From positions 124,001 to 188,000 of the forward strand of contig CAJXQR010000003.1 of assembly GCA_913058345.1 (NCBI GenBank): a stretch of DNA of 64,000 nucleotides, written 5' to 3'. Shown here one piece after another: positions 8,990-16,380 of the stretch. Below the pieces are notes generated by a model. The model searched no databases, was not told the DNA's origin, and was given only the letters and a program-made list of their open reading frames with translations. Source of the DNA: an uncultured Gammaproteobacteria bacterium. Lineage in GTDB: Bacteria > Pseudomonadota > Gammaproteobacteria > Pseudomonadales > Porticoccaceae. Numbering within the stretch: the stretch's first letter is position 1; the number at the start of each line of letters is the position of its first letter. The translations under genes and the position numbers were made by a program.

Positions 8990-9816
8990 CCATTCGTTTT
9001 TTATCTGACAGCGCACACAACACCGCTGCGCTGACCGTTACCAGCGAGGCCATGCCCATCGCCAACACGCAAGGCGGCCGCCGTGCGTTTGTGTGGCGCT
9101 CGACAGACACCGCCGAGCAAACAATCAGCGGCACGCCAGCAGCGCCAGCAACGGCAAACGGATTAGTGATGGCCCGGCACAATTTGAGCGGCGGGGCGTC
9201 TATTCAGCTGATTTTAAAACTAGGGGCCGCCACGGTTTATGACACCGGCACCGTTGGTGCGGGCGAGGTTGGGGCTGGTGACATAATCCCCGCTGGCACA
9301 TGGCGGGCGGGCATCGACAAATACGGGGCCACTTACAACAACTTACTAGAGCCTCAGCATTTTGACTTGTGGTTTAGCGCGGTCACTTTCGACAGCTACC
9401 AAATCATTATTACCGACACCGGCAATGCCGACGGCTTTTTGCAAATTGGCCAAATCATGCTGGGCGAAGCTTTCGAGCCCAGCGTCAACATGAGCTACGG
9501 CCTCAGTTTAGAGTGGATAGAGCAAACCGAACACCACCGCACCGACGGTGGCTCGTTGCGTAGCGAAGGCACCCACGCTGCGCACCGGCGCATGCGCATA
9601 GGGCTCGACTGGCTCGACGACGCGGACCGCAGCAAATTAGTCACCGGGCTGTTTAGCGCGGGCAAGCGGGCCGATGTGTACATCACGGCGTATCCGGAAG
9701 AAGGCGGCTTTCTTGAGATAGAGCACGCATTTGTGGCCCGGCGCATGTCTGACCTGGGCTTTACGCACCCCTTTTTTAACAATTGGAAAATCCAGCTAAC
9801 ATTCGAGGAAGCATAA
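8986..9816 (+). CDS. Phage tail-tip protein, function unassigned
   Basis: This encodes 276 residues from ATG 8986, which overlaps the stop of the hub gene (ATGA). A GTG two codons upstream (8980) is also possible but lacks the coupling overlap. The protein is beta-rich, with MTIRFLSDSAHNTAALTVTS at the start and LQIGQIMLGEAFEPSVNMSY in the second half. Its end (WKIQLTFEEA) is typical of small minor tail proteins that decorate the distal tail ring. The region RTDGGSLRSEGTHAAHRRMR is strongly charged. I infer a structural tail-tip part; no enzyme motif is visible. Confidence 0.6.
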   Translation: MTIRFLSDSAHNTAALTVTSEAMPIANTQGGRRAFVWRSTDTAEQTISGTPAAPATANGLVMARHNLSGGASIQLILKLGAATVYDTGTVGAGEVGAGDIIPAGTWRAGIDKYGATYNNLLEPQHFDLWFSAVTFDSYQIIITDTGNADGFLQIGQIMLGEAFEPSVNMSYGLSLEWIEQTEHHRTDGGSLRSEGTHAAHRRMRIGLDWLDDADRSKLVTGLFSAGKRADVYITAYPEEGGFLEIEHAFVARRMSDLGFTHPFFNNWKIQLTFEEA

Positions 9817-9818
9817 CA

Positions 9819-10556
9819 ATGCCCCTGCCCACAATCACAGTTTTAGATTGGAGCAATTACAATATTGTGATTGGTGACGACGATGAATTCATCACCAAAT
9901 TCAACGCCTATTTAGCTTCGCTAGAAGCCGCGATTACCGAGCAAAACGCCCTGTTCGTCGCGTATCACGACTGGGCCACTCGCGCTGAAGACAGCCTCAT
10001 ACCTGCCGCTAGTGGCGGTAACGAAGTAGACGACTACTCGCTACCCCACTGGGCGGCCAAGGCCGCTGCCAGTGCTGCCGGGCTTAACTTTCCACCGTTG
10101 GTGGGTGGCGATGCCGGCAAGCGCCCCAAAGTGAATGATGCCGAAGACGGCTACGACCTGGTGCCTTTCGCCATTGCCGACGACACCACCCCACAGCTGG
10201 GGGCCGCGCTCGACACCAACGGCAAAACCATTGACGCATCGAGTTATCGACAAATTGCCGACGCAACAAAAAGCAGCGGCACCCACACCTTTGACTATGC
10301 CGCAGGTGATATGCAAAAGCTCACGCTAACCGGCGCGGTCACCATCGCGTTTACCGGGTTTGTAAGTGGGCAGGTTTGCGCCATGATTATCGATGCCGTG
10401 AACTGGGGTGACTACACCGTTACCTTGCCAGCTGGCATGCTGTTTTCTAACAGCTCGGCGCCCGTGTTTACCGCCGGTGGCACCGACCGGTTGCTGGTGC
10501 TTAAAGACAAAAATAACGTCTACAGCCTGTCTGTGATGAACGAGGGGCTAGGGTAA
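9819..10556 (+). CDS. Phage tail fibre-like protein
   Basis: A 245-residue protein from ATG 9819 with GAGGAA at 9805-9810; an in-frame TTG at 9783 would extend it into the previous gene and lacks a ribosome site. The first 60 residues are helical, residues 75-100 contain HWAAKAAASAAG as in fibre shaft linkers, and the last 100 residues form a beta domain (GTHTFDYAAGDMQKLTLTGA to YSLSVMNEG) as seen at the end of many tail fibre proteins. It ends in a TAATG junction with the propeller-like gene, implying a paired product. Confidence 0.6.
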   Translation: MPLPTITVLDWSNYNIVIGDDDEFITKFNAYLASLEAAITEQNALFVAYHDWATRAEDSLIPAASGGNEVDDYSLPHWAAKAAASAAGLNFPPLVGGDAGKRPKVNDAEDGYDLVPFAIADDTTPQLGAALDTNGKTIDASSYRQIADATKSSGTHTFDYAAGDMQKLTLTGAVTIAFTGFVSGQVCAMIIDAVNWGDYTVTLPAGMLFSNSSAPVFTAGGTDRLLVLKDKNNVYSLSVMNEGLG

Positions 10557-11578
10557 TGGATTTATTAAAAACGGGTATAACCAAAGGGGGTTCGAGCAGC
10601 AATCGTGTTGTTGTTGGACACTTTTCTGCGCCATTTTTACGTGTTTACCCCTGGTCGTCGGCAGGCTTTGGTGCCAAGTTTCCAGACCCTGTTAGCGAGC
10701 CTGAATCGGGAGTTAATAGCGCGGTGTTCAATCATTTGTCGACTGTTGTGGCAGCCGGGTTTGAAGTGTCTCCGTATGTCGCGGCGTACAACTGGTCGTC
10801 AGCGGGGTTTGGCGCTAGATTCTCGGCCCCGGAAACACTGCCCGGCGCCAATGCCAGGGCAGTGGCGTTTAATCACGACAGCACAGCCATTGCTGTTGCT
10901 AGCCAGTCGACACCCTATGTGACAGTTTACCCGTGGTCGCCAGCCGGTTTTGGAGCAAAATTCGCTAACCCCACCTTTTTGCCCGAAAACGCCTTGGGCG
11001 TTGTGTTTAATCACGACAGCACAGCCATTGCTGTTATTTATGCTACTTACCCCTATATTGCGGTTTACGCGTGGTCGCCAGCAGGTTTTGGAGCAAGGTT
11101 TGCGAACCCGTCGCCGGCGCCAACTTCGGTGCCTTTGGGTGTGGCTTTTAGTCCTGATTCAAGTGCTATTGCCGTTGCCACTGATAGCAACCCTTATGTC
11201 AGTGTTTGGGCGTGGTCGGGCGCGGGTTTTGGTGCAAAATTTGCTGACCCCGAAACCCTGCCGGGCGGCCGCTGCTTCGCTGTTGTTTTCGCAAAATCCG
11301 GCGAATACATTGCCGTGGCAGAAAATAATACAGAATATGTTGGTGTTTACCCTTGGTCAGGGGCAGGGTTTGGGGCGCGCTATGCCGATCCAATAACGCC
11401 GCCAAGCGGCAAGGCTAATGCTGTTGCTTTTAGCGATGATGACAGCAGTATTATTTTTGCGCATAACTCCTCACCCTATATCAGCGCATACCCGTGGTCT
11501 GCCGCAGGCTTTGGCGCTAAGCACACAAACCCCGTTGATTTGCCGCCCAACAACGGATTAGCCGTTAACTTTAATTAA
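10556..11578 (+). CDS. Seven-repeat beta-propeller-like phage tail protein
   Basis: The 340-residue product consists almost wholly of seven copies of a 45-48 residue unit. Each has a core YxWSxAGFGA(K/R)FxxP, a variable loop, then AVAFNHDSTAIAVA-like strands and a PY(V/I) end. The N-terminal strand (NRVVVGHFSAPFLRVYPW) supplies the part missing from the seventh copy, as in the ring closure of WD40-type propellers. The short motif xDSTAIAVA is the usual WD40-like blade core. It sits in the fibre region, so binding to a host surface receptor is inferred. No signal peptide or catalytic motif is seen. Confidence 0.65.
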   Translation: MDLLKTGITKGGSSSNRVVVGHFSAPFLRVYPWSSAGFGAKFPDPVSEPESGVNSAVFNHLSTVVAAGFEVSPYVAAYNWSSAGFGARFSAPETLPGANARAVAFNHDSTAIAVASQSTPYVTVYPWSPAGFGAKFANPTFLPENALGVVFNHDSTAIAVIYATYPYIAVYAWSPAGFGARFANPSPAPTSVPLGVAFSPDSSAIAVATDSNPYVSVWAWSGAGFGAKFADPETLPGGRCFAVVFAKSGEYIAVAENNTEYVGVYPWSGAGFGARYADPITPPSGKANAVAFSDDDSSIIFAHNSSPYISAYPWSAAGFGAKHTNPVDLPPNNGLAVNFN

Positions 11579-11609
11579 CGCTGATTTTTATTAATAAAGC
11601 AGGTAAAAA

Positions 11610-12230
11610 ATGAGCACACAAAACCTAACTTTTGCCAGCTTAAATGCCGCAAAAAACAAAATCACCGGGCAATATGGCCCCGGCACATCTTACGGGCGTA
11701 TTGCCTTTGGCCTGGGTGCCAGCGCTAACGACTTTAAAACCGCCGGGTTGTACCAGGTTATTGATGCCCCCGCGTCGCTCACGCAATATCAAAACTACAC
11801 CGGCGAAACACTCGTCGTTGACGAAACAGCGCGCACCGTGACCCGCAGCTACACAGGCACCGACATAAGCCCAGCCGCTGCGCGTGCGATTAAAAAAACT
11901 GAGCTGGCAGAAAAAGCCCAGGTAGAAGAGCAAAAAGGGGTGGTGGTTGATGGTGTTGTTTACCCCTGCGACGCGCTTGGTGCCTTAAATATTACCGCCG
12001 CCATAGCGACACAGGTAAAAGTACAAGCTGCGAAAGTGCCGCTCAAAAAGGCAGACGGCAGCTGGGCCGACGTGACGCAAACGCAAGCCGAGGCTATTGA
12101 GTTAGCCGTGCAAACACGACGCAACGCGCTGGCAACGGCTGAAAAAAACCATACCGACATTATCGACGCACTGGCCAGCACCGCCGTTATAGCCCAGCAC
12201 GACATAAGGACCGGTTGGCCTAATGCGTAA
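11610..12230 (+). CDS. Phage tail protein with DUF4376-like C-terminus
   Basis: A 206-residue protein in the fibre module. The second half has the DUF4376 layout: a charged helix (AARAIKKTELAEKAQVEEQK), a short V(V)DGVVYPCD strand, then helices with KKADGSWADVTQTQAEAIEL. Such domains occur at the ends of phage tail and fibre-assembly proteins. The N-terminal half (FASLNAAKNKITGQYGPGTS) is not recognised. An AGGT element sits about ten bases before ATG 11610. The gene runs 8 bases into the next small ORF. Confidence 0.6.
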   Translation: MSTQNLTFASLNAAKNKITGQYGPGTSYGRIAFGLGASANDFKTAGLYQVIDAPASLTQYQNYTGETLVVDETARTVTRSYTGTDISPAAARAIKKTELAEKAQVEEQKGVVVDGVVYPCDALGALNITAAIATQVKVQAAKVPLKKADGSWADVTQTQAEAIELAVQTRRNALATAEKNHTDIIDALASTAVIAQHDIRTGWPNA

Positions 12231-12360
12231 AAACACTGTTTTTATCGTGCTGCTGGCGCTATTGCTTGTTGTTATTTTTCGCCCGGCTATAACCATCGAC
12301 GCGAGTGATCATTTTTATATTAGCGGTAATACAGCATGCATTGCAGCAGCCCAAAAATGA
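12223..12360 (+). CDS. Small single-pass membrane protein of the prophage
   Basis: A 45-residue ORF lies between two larger genes, overlapping the first by 8 bases and the next by 4 (ATGA). AAGGA at 12206-12210 gives a ribosome site. The product starts MRKNTVFIVLLALLLVVIFR, a basic N-terminus followed by one hydrophobic helix, then about 25 polar residues with one Cys. It could be an anchor, a small holin-like protein or a superinfection factor. Nothing identifies which, and no endolysin is nearby. Confidence 0.55.
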   Translation: MRKNTVFIVLLALLLVVIFRPAITIDASDHFYISGNTACIAAAQK

Positions 12361-12650
12361 GCTTAATACGCCTTGACCGCATTGCGATACCGCCTTATGA
12401 GCTGCGTGTTTATGCCGAGCCCGGTGATCCGCGAAAACCGCTGTGTGAAGAAATGCGCACTGCTATTGCTGTCGCAAACATACAAATTTCTGGTGCTGCA
12501 GCAAGGGCGACACTCGGCTTTGGTGACATGAGTAATGATCAGGCGTGGTTAGATTTTGACACAGCCATGGCAACAAAAGATGTAACCCTGGTGCTTTGGG
12601 AGCGCCATAAAAACGGACAAATTTTAATTAAAAAAAGGCGGATTAAATGA
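12357..12650 (+). CDS. Small phage protein, unknown function
   Basis: ATG 12357 overlaps the stop of the small membrane ORF and gives 97 residues; an in-frame ATG at 12336 is possible but not coupled. The sequence is mixed alpha/beta with ELRVYAEPGDPRKPLCEEMR and DQAWLDFDTAMATKDVTLVL, and a very basic end (ILIKKRRIK). Its stop overlaps the next start (ATGA). It appears to be a member of the fibre module, but I do not recognise the family. Confidence 0.55.
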   Translation: MSLIRLDRIAIPPYELRVYAEPGDPRKPLCEEMRTAIAVANIQISGAAARATLGFGDMSNDQAWLDFDTAMATKDVTLVLWERHKNGQILIKKRRIK

Positions 12651-14353
12651 CCTTTAGCACCTCTTTTTCTCGCCCGTTTGTGCAAAGCATGTCGCAGCAT
12701 TTTAGTGCCGCACGGCAACCCGTTGGGCCTGCTTTGTATGCGCCAGCTTTTTGGCTTAACAAGATGGGTCAGAGCAACAAAGCCCCGACTAATACGCGAA
12801 CGTCAGTAGCATCGGTTTACGACTACGACGACGTATTGAATATTTGCGAAGCGGGAGAAATCATTCTCGAAGGCGGCCGCAGAGAGCAAACATTAACATC
12901 AACTCTCACGACGCATTCAATCACAGTGGCAGAAAACCGCAGTTACCAAGTAAGTTGTGAGGGCGATAGCGGGGCCACAGTAACGCTATCTAATGCCGCG
13001 ACCGGCGTGCTGACTAATGATGGAACAAACAGAATAGCATTTGACGCTGCAAAGAAGGCAGCGACTACAACGCTAACGCTAACTATTTCTGGCACGTTAA
13101 CGCATATTCAAGTGCAAGACGTCACGGGCAGGTCAAACATAGCGCCGAGCGAAAAACTGGACATAAACACAGATTATGGCTGTGGGGCTGACGGCGTGCG
13201 CTGGTATGCCACGGAGCTAGGAAATACTATATCGAGCGGAGTTGTCACAGAAGACACTGGATCAGCAATAACACCAGCACCCCAAGTTCTCATGCAGCCT
13301 CCGCGCTCTAACCCTATTGTTAATAATTTATTTACTGAGCTGGATTCCGGCTCAAACACATTTGAAAACTGGCTGCAAAGCGTGTCGGGGAGCTCGACTT
13401 TAACGCAAGAACTAGATGATGTGCCTGCTGGTTTCTCCTCTGCTGCGAAAATAACAGTGGATGGATCAAACAACGCTGTGTCACTGATTAAGCTGGACTA
13501 TCTAACCAGCGTGACGAGCGGTTACGCAGTGATGTCGATGGAGGTTAAAGCGGGTGCTGCGAATGGCCTGAAATTCATTGTAAAATGCGACGACGGCTCT
13601 GGTGGGGATGTGCAGTTTTTATCACTAGACGGGTCGAGCTGGCAGGACGGCGCAGCAGAGTTTGTACCTACTAACTTGCCTACCTCGTGGGAGCGATGGA
13701 CGATGGCTTTGCCTCAGCTTAACGTAGGTAGAAATCGTGTCTGGATTTTCTATATCACCAGGAATGGCGGGGCAGGTCTTGTGCATTTTCTGACTTCTGT
13801 GCAGCTAGAGGAGGGACAGTTCGCAACTACTCCAATAAAAAACACAACAGCAGCTTCTACCAGAGACGCAGATAAGATCGAGATCGATAGCTGGGACGGA
13901 ATTGTCGATGTCGATGAAGGCGTCGCTCTGTATAGAATGGCACTTAAAGTTGATTTGGCCGACACAGGCGGCAGCTATGTAAGAGGTGGAAGCGCTGATA
14001 ATCAATTGATAAAGGGTTATACGTCGGGTTCGGGGCTGGAAGCTTATGACGGGACAAATACTTCTTTAGTAACATCCGGCGGTTTGGCAGGCGAAGAAAT
14101 TCAAGTCGGCGTCGCGTGGTCATCTACTTACAACAAGCTTGTCATTGGTTATTACGAACCAACTACCGACACGTTTACTTGGGGCTCAGAGCAAGCTTTC
14201 TCTGGCTGGACCTCAGGCGGATCTCTTAAGTTAGGGCTTGGCCAAGATATAGAGAGTGCATACACAATCAGCAAACTAGAGATCTACAAAGGCCTACCGC
14301 CTGAGTCTTCATCTTTTTCTGATGTAAAAACCTGGGTTGAAGCTAATAGATAA
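12647..14353 (+). CDS. Large phage fibre/receptor-binding protein
   Basis: A 568-residue secreted-style beta protein. Residues about 70-160 are a Thr/Ser-rich Ig-like domain (TVAENRSYQVSCEGDSGATV). Residues about 225-395 form a jelly-roll carbohydrate-binding-like domain ending in the marker QLEEGQFATTPI followed by R(D)AD, which is common in phage tail and head-decorating proteins. The C-terminal 170 residues are concanavalin/LamG-like (VGVAWSSTYNKLVIGYYEPT, then LKLGLG). No protease or lyase motif is visible. It is coupled by ATGA to the previous gene, and receptor binding is inferred. Confidence 0.6.
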   Translation: MTFSTSFSRPFVQSMSQHFSAARQPVGPALYAPAFWLNKMGQSNKAPTNTRTSVASVYDYDDVLNICEAGEIILEGGRREQTLTSTLTTHSITVAENRSYQVSCEGDSGATVTLSNAATGVLTNDGTNRIAFDAAKKAATTTLTLTISGTLTHIQVQDVTGRSNIAPSEKLDINTDYGCGADGVRWYATELGNTISSGVVTEDTGSAITPAPQVLMQPPRSNPIVNNLFTELDSGSNTFENWLQSVSGSSTLTQELDDVPAGFSSAAKITVDGSNNAVSLIKLDYLTSVTSGYAVMSMEVKAGAANGLKFIVKCDDGSGGDVQFLSLDGSSWQDGAAEFVPTNLPTSWERWTMALPQLNVGRNRVWIFYITRNGGAGLVHFLTSVQLEEGQFATTPIKNTTAASTRDADKIEIDSWDGIVDVDEGVALYRMALKVDLADTGGSYVRGGSADNQLIKGYTSGSGLEAYDGTNTSLVTSGGLAGEEIQVGVAWSSTYNKLVIGYYEPTTDTFTWGSEQAFSGWTSGGSLKLGLGQDIESAYTISKLEIYKGLPPESSSFSDVKTWVEANR

Positions 14354-14365
14354 CGAGAGTTGACA

Positions 14366-14836
14366 ATGTTCTACGATGTTCACTTAATAATTCCCGAAGG
14401 CACTGAGTTCGATAACATGTCTCCGCAACTGCAAGCGCAGCTCGACGCATTAGATAAACGCTGGCCATCATCTATTGCCCTTGGTACAAAGCCGTATGAT
14501 AGCAAGAGCCTAATCCACGCCCGTATTCGGCACCATAACTTAACTAAATCTATATTAGCGGGCTTGATAAAGGCTCACGATTTAACGTGGGAAGTGGTAG
14601 GTATACGAAAAGCGTACAAAACACCGGCAACGTACGACAACGAAGGCAGTGAACTCCAAGCTGCATATTACCCGGTCATTGAACCCATCGATAAAGCCAA
14701 AATCCTGCCGTTTATTGCAGATATTAACGAGCTGGACGAAAACGATAACGTTGTTCCGCGCGCGGCAATAATGGCTGACCCTATTTATTTACCAATGTAT
14801 TCAGGCACAGACCCCATTTTTTTACCCGGAGAATAA
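14366..14836 (+). CDS. Phage protein of unknown function after the receptor gene
   Basis: This encodes 156 residues from ATG 14366, with GAGAG at 14355-14359; an in-frame TTG two codons earlier is less likely. It begins MFYDVHLIIPEGTEFDNMSP and contains KRWPSSIALGTKPYDSKSLI, a mixed alpha/beta sequence without membrane segments. The C-terminus is acidic and Pro-rich (YLPMYSGTDPIFLPGE). Genes in this place often encode fibre chaperones or tip accessory proteins; that is only positional inference. Confidence 0.5.
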   Translation: MFYDVHLIIPEGTEFDNMSPQLQAQLDALDKRWPSSIALGTKPYDSKSLIHARIRHHNLTKSILAGLIKAHDLTWEVVGIRKAYKTPATYDNEGSELQAAYYPVIEPIDKAKILPFIADINELDENDNVVPRAAIMADPIYLPMYSGTDPIFLPGE

Positions 14837-14839
14837 GCA

Positions 14840-15079
14840 ATGACATCAACAAAAGTATTAGATTCTGTCGCGAAAGGGGTGTCAACGGGTGCTCAGGCTA
14901 TCACCGGTACCGGCGCGGTTGTTCGTTGCGCCTCGGGTAGTGTCGACGTTATGTTCGATAGCGTAGTTTATGCCTCGATCCCGGCCCGTGACGGGCGCGT
15001 GTTTACTGTTTCTGCGGGCGATGAAATAGAGCTCGTTGCAACCAATGACACCACTACCGCCTGGCTCGGCGAGCTGTAA
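14840..15079 (+). CDS. Small beta-rich phage protein, last tail-module gene
   Basis: A 79-residue ORF three bases after the previous stop, with GGAGAA at 14829-14834 before ATG 14840. It has regular strands (AITGTGAVVRCASGSVDVMF, then FTVSAGDEIELVATN) and ends WLGEL. It may be a tail-decoration or fibre-tip subunit. Its stop at 15079 abuts the stop of the convergent integrase with no gap. Confidence 0.55.
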   Translation: MTSTKVLDSVAKGVSTGAQAITGTGAVVRCASGSVDVMFDSVVYASIPARDGRVFTVSAGDEIELVATNDTTTAWLGEL

Positions 15080-16036
15080 TTACAGCTTGTCAGCTAGCTG
15101 TTCTGCTGTTTTGTTGTAGTACACCATTAAAATTTTTAAATCTTTAATGCCGACCATGCGCGCCAGTTCCAGCACGTCGAGTTTTTCAGCTAGCCGTGTG
15201 ATGGCCTCGTGCCGCGAGTCGTGAAAGTGCAGGTTTTCAATGCCTGCACGGTCGCGTATTTTGCGAAACAAGCTGCTAATTTGCTCGCTATTTAAATCCA
15301 ACAGCTTGTCGCCCAGGGGCTCGAGCAGCTCGACCGCTTTGGGCGACAACGGCACATCACGCCGGGTGCCGTTTTTCGTCATAGGTAAATGCGCAACGCG
15401 CCCGGTAATGCTAGAGCGTGTCAGCCCTGCCAGCTCGCCTGCGCGCATACCCGTTTCAATGGCCAGCAAAAATGCTAAAAATGTGCGGGCTGTTTTGGTG
15501 TCTGGCGTGTGGTCATAGCCCGAGCAATGGCGCAGCAGCGCTATCTCATCCTCACTCACCCGCCGGTCGCGTGCCGCCGGTGGCGCCGGTTTTTTCACTC
15601 CTTTCAGTGGGTTGGTATGTAGCCAGCCCCACTCATTGATTGCTACATTAATTGCGTGGCTAATTACATTCCAATCACGCCGCACCGACGCGGCTGACAC
15701 CTCACGCAACCGCCTATCTCGCCAGCCTGCCATATCGGCTGCGCTCAACTCCCGCAACGGTGTACCCGCGATAGGGTCCCGCCCGATTCGCGCCAAACGA
15801 ATCACCTCCTGCCGCCAGCCCTTTTTATGCACCGCTACATCATCGCTATAGCGCGCCAGTAAATCTCCCAGCGACTTATTCGCAACCTGGCCCAGCTTGT
15901 GGTTATCAATATCGGCCTCAAGCGCAGTAGCCCAACGCTGCGCCGCCGTTTTCGTCGCAAACGTTCTTGACTTGCGAAAACTCCCCCGGCGCACCTCCGC
16001 CCGCCAGCGGCCATCCCGCTTTCTAATAGTAGCCAT
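15080..16036 (-). CDS. int: Phage tyrosine integrase
   Basis: A 318-residue site-specific recombinase. The N-terminal 60 residues form a DNA arm-binding domain (MATIRKRDGRWRAEVRRGSF), residues 65-150 a SAM-like core-binding domain, and residues 165-318 the catalytic domain. Catalytic residues visible are R in ETGMRAGELAGL, H and R in FHDSRHEAI, and the nucleophile Tyr in MVYYNKTAEQL. It lies next to the tRNA-Arg gene on the same strand, as expected for an enzyme that inserts the phage into the tRNA 3' end. The gene points away from the tRNA and faces the tail module. Confidence 0.93.
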   Translation of the reverse strand: MATIRKRDGRWRAEVRRGSFRKSRTFATKTAAQRWATALEADIDNHKLGQVANKSLGDLLARYSDDVAVHKKGWRQEVIRLARIGRDPIAGTPLRELSAADMAGWRDRRLREVSAASVRRDWNVISHAINVAINEWGWLHTNPLKGVKKPAPPAARDRRVSEDEIALLRHCSGYDHTPDTKTARTFLAFLLAIETGMRAGELAGLTRSSITGRVAHLPMTKNGTRRDVPLSPKAVELLEPLGDKLLDLNSEQISSLFRKIRDRAGIENLHFHDSRHEAITRLAEKLDVLELARMVGIKDLKILMVYYNKTAEQLADKL

Positions 16037-16129
16037 ATTGTCCGCCCTGCGCCGTGGCGCACTTATGGCGCACCGGCTGGCGCGCTCAGGGCGCAGAGAG
16101 TAGCAGAAAAATAGCGTTATTTAGAAGTG

Positions 16130-16198
16130 TTTAGCATTTCAAAGAGGCGTAAAAAGAGGCTTAACGTGTTGTTTTTATTGTATTTAGCGTCTTTTAGC
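16130..16198. repeat. TTTAGC direct repeats near the integrase gene
   Basis: TTTAGC occurs at 16130-16135, 16183-16188 and 16193-16198, each within an AT-rich context, and AGAGGC occurs twice between them. The repeats sit between the integrase start and the tRNA 3' end, where arm-type integrase or excisionase sites are usually found. This role is inferred. Confidence 0.35.
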
Positions 16199-16219
16199 AC
16201 AATTTAGGAATAGTGGGTA

Positions 16220-16296
16220 TGGTGCCCCGGAGAGGATTCGAACCTCTGACCTGCCCCTTAGGAGGGGGCCGCGCTATCCAGCTGTGCCACCGGGGC
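16220..16296 (-). tRNA. tRNA-Arg (anticodon CCT)
   Basis: On the minus strand the 77-base gene folds into a cloverleaf. The acceptor stem is GCCCCGG/CCGGGGC, the anticodon stem GCCCC/GGGGC holds loop CTCCTAA, and the T arm is AGAGG-TTCGAAT-CCTCT. The CCA end is encoded (plus-strand TGG 16220-16222). Anticodon CCT reads AGG arginine codons. This gene is a frequent phage attachment site, and its 3' half here borders the integrase. Confidence 0.97.
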
Positions 16297-16380
16297 GGTT
16301 GATACAAGGATTGTCTGTGCGGCGGACATAGTAACGTCAGGCGGCCAGCGACTCAATAGGCATGAGGTTTACGCTTCTAT

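Larger units (their letters stand above)
1..16220. mobile_element. Right part of an integrated HK97-like siphophage prophage
   Basis: Head-tail joining, tail and fibre genes run without interruption on the plus strand. A convergent tyrosine integrase ends one base after the last of them, next to a tRNA-Arg gene whose 3' end faces the phage. Gene order (connector, closure, gp10, terminator, tube, frameshifted chaperone, tape measure, tip, fibres) is the standard order for long-tailed phages. The left end lies outside the window, so terminase, portal, capsid, lysis and lysogeny-control genes cannot be assessed. The right border is inferred at the tRNA 3' end; the duplicate att core would be outside the window. 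Confidence 0.9.

Noticed and set aside
10556-11578. CRISPR or DNA-level tandem repeat
   Set aside because: The repeat is clear in protein but diverged in DNA, with codon-level variation and no spacer structure.
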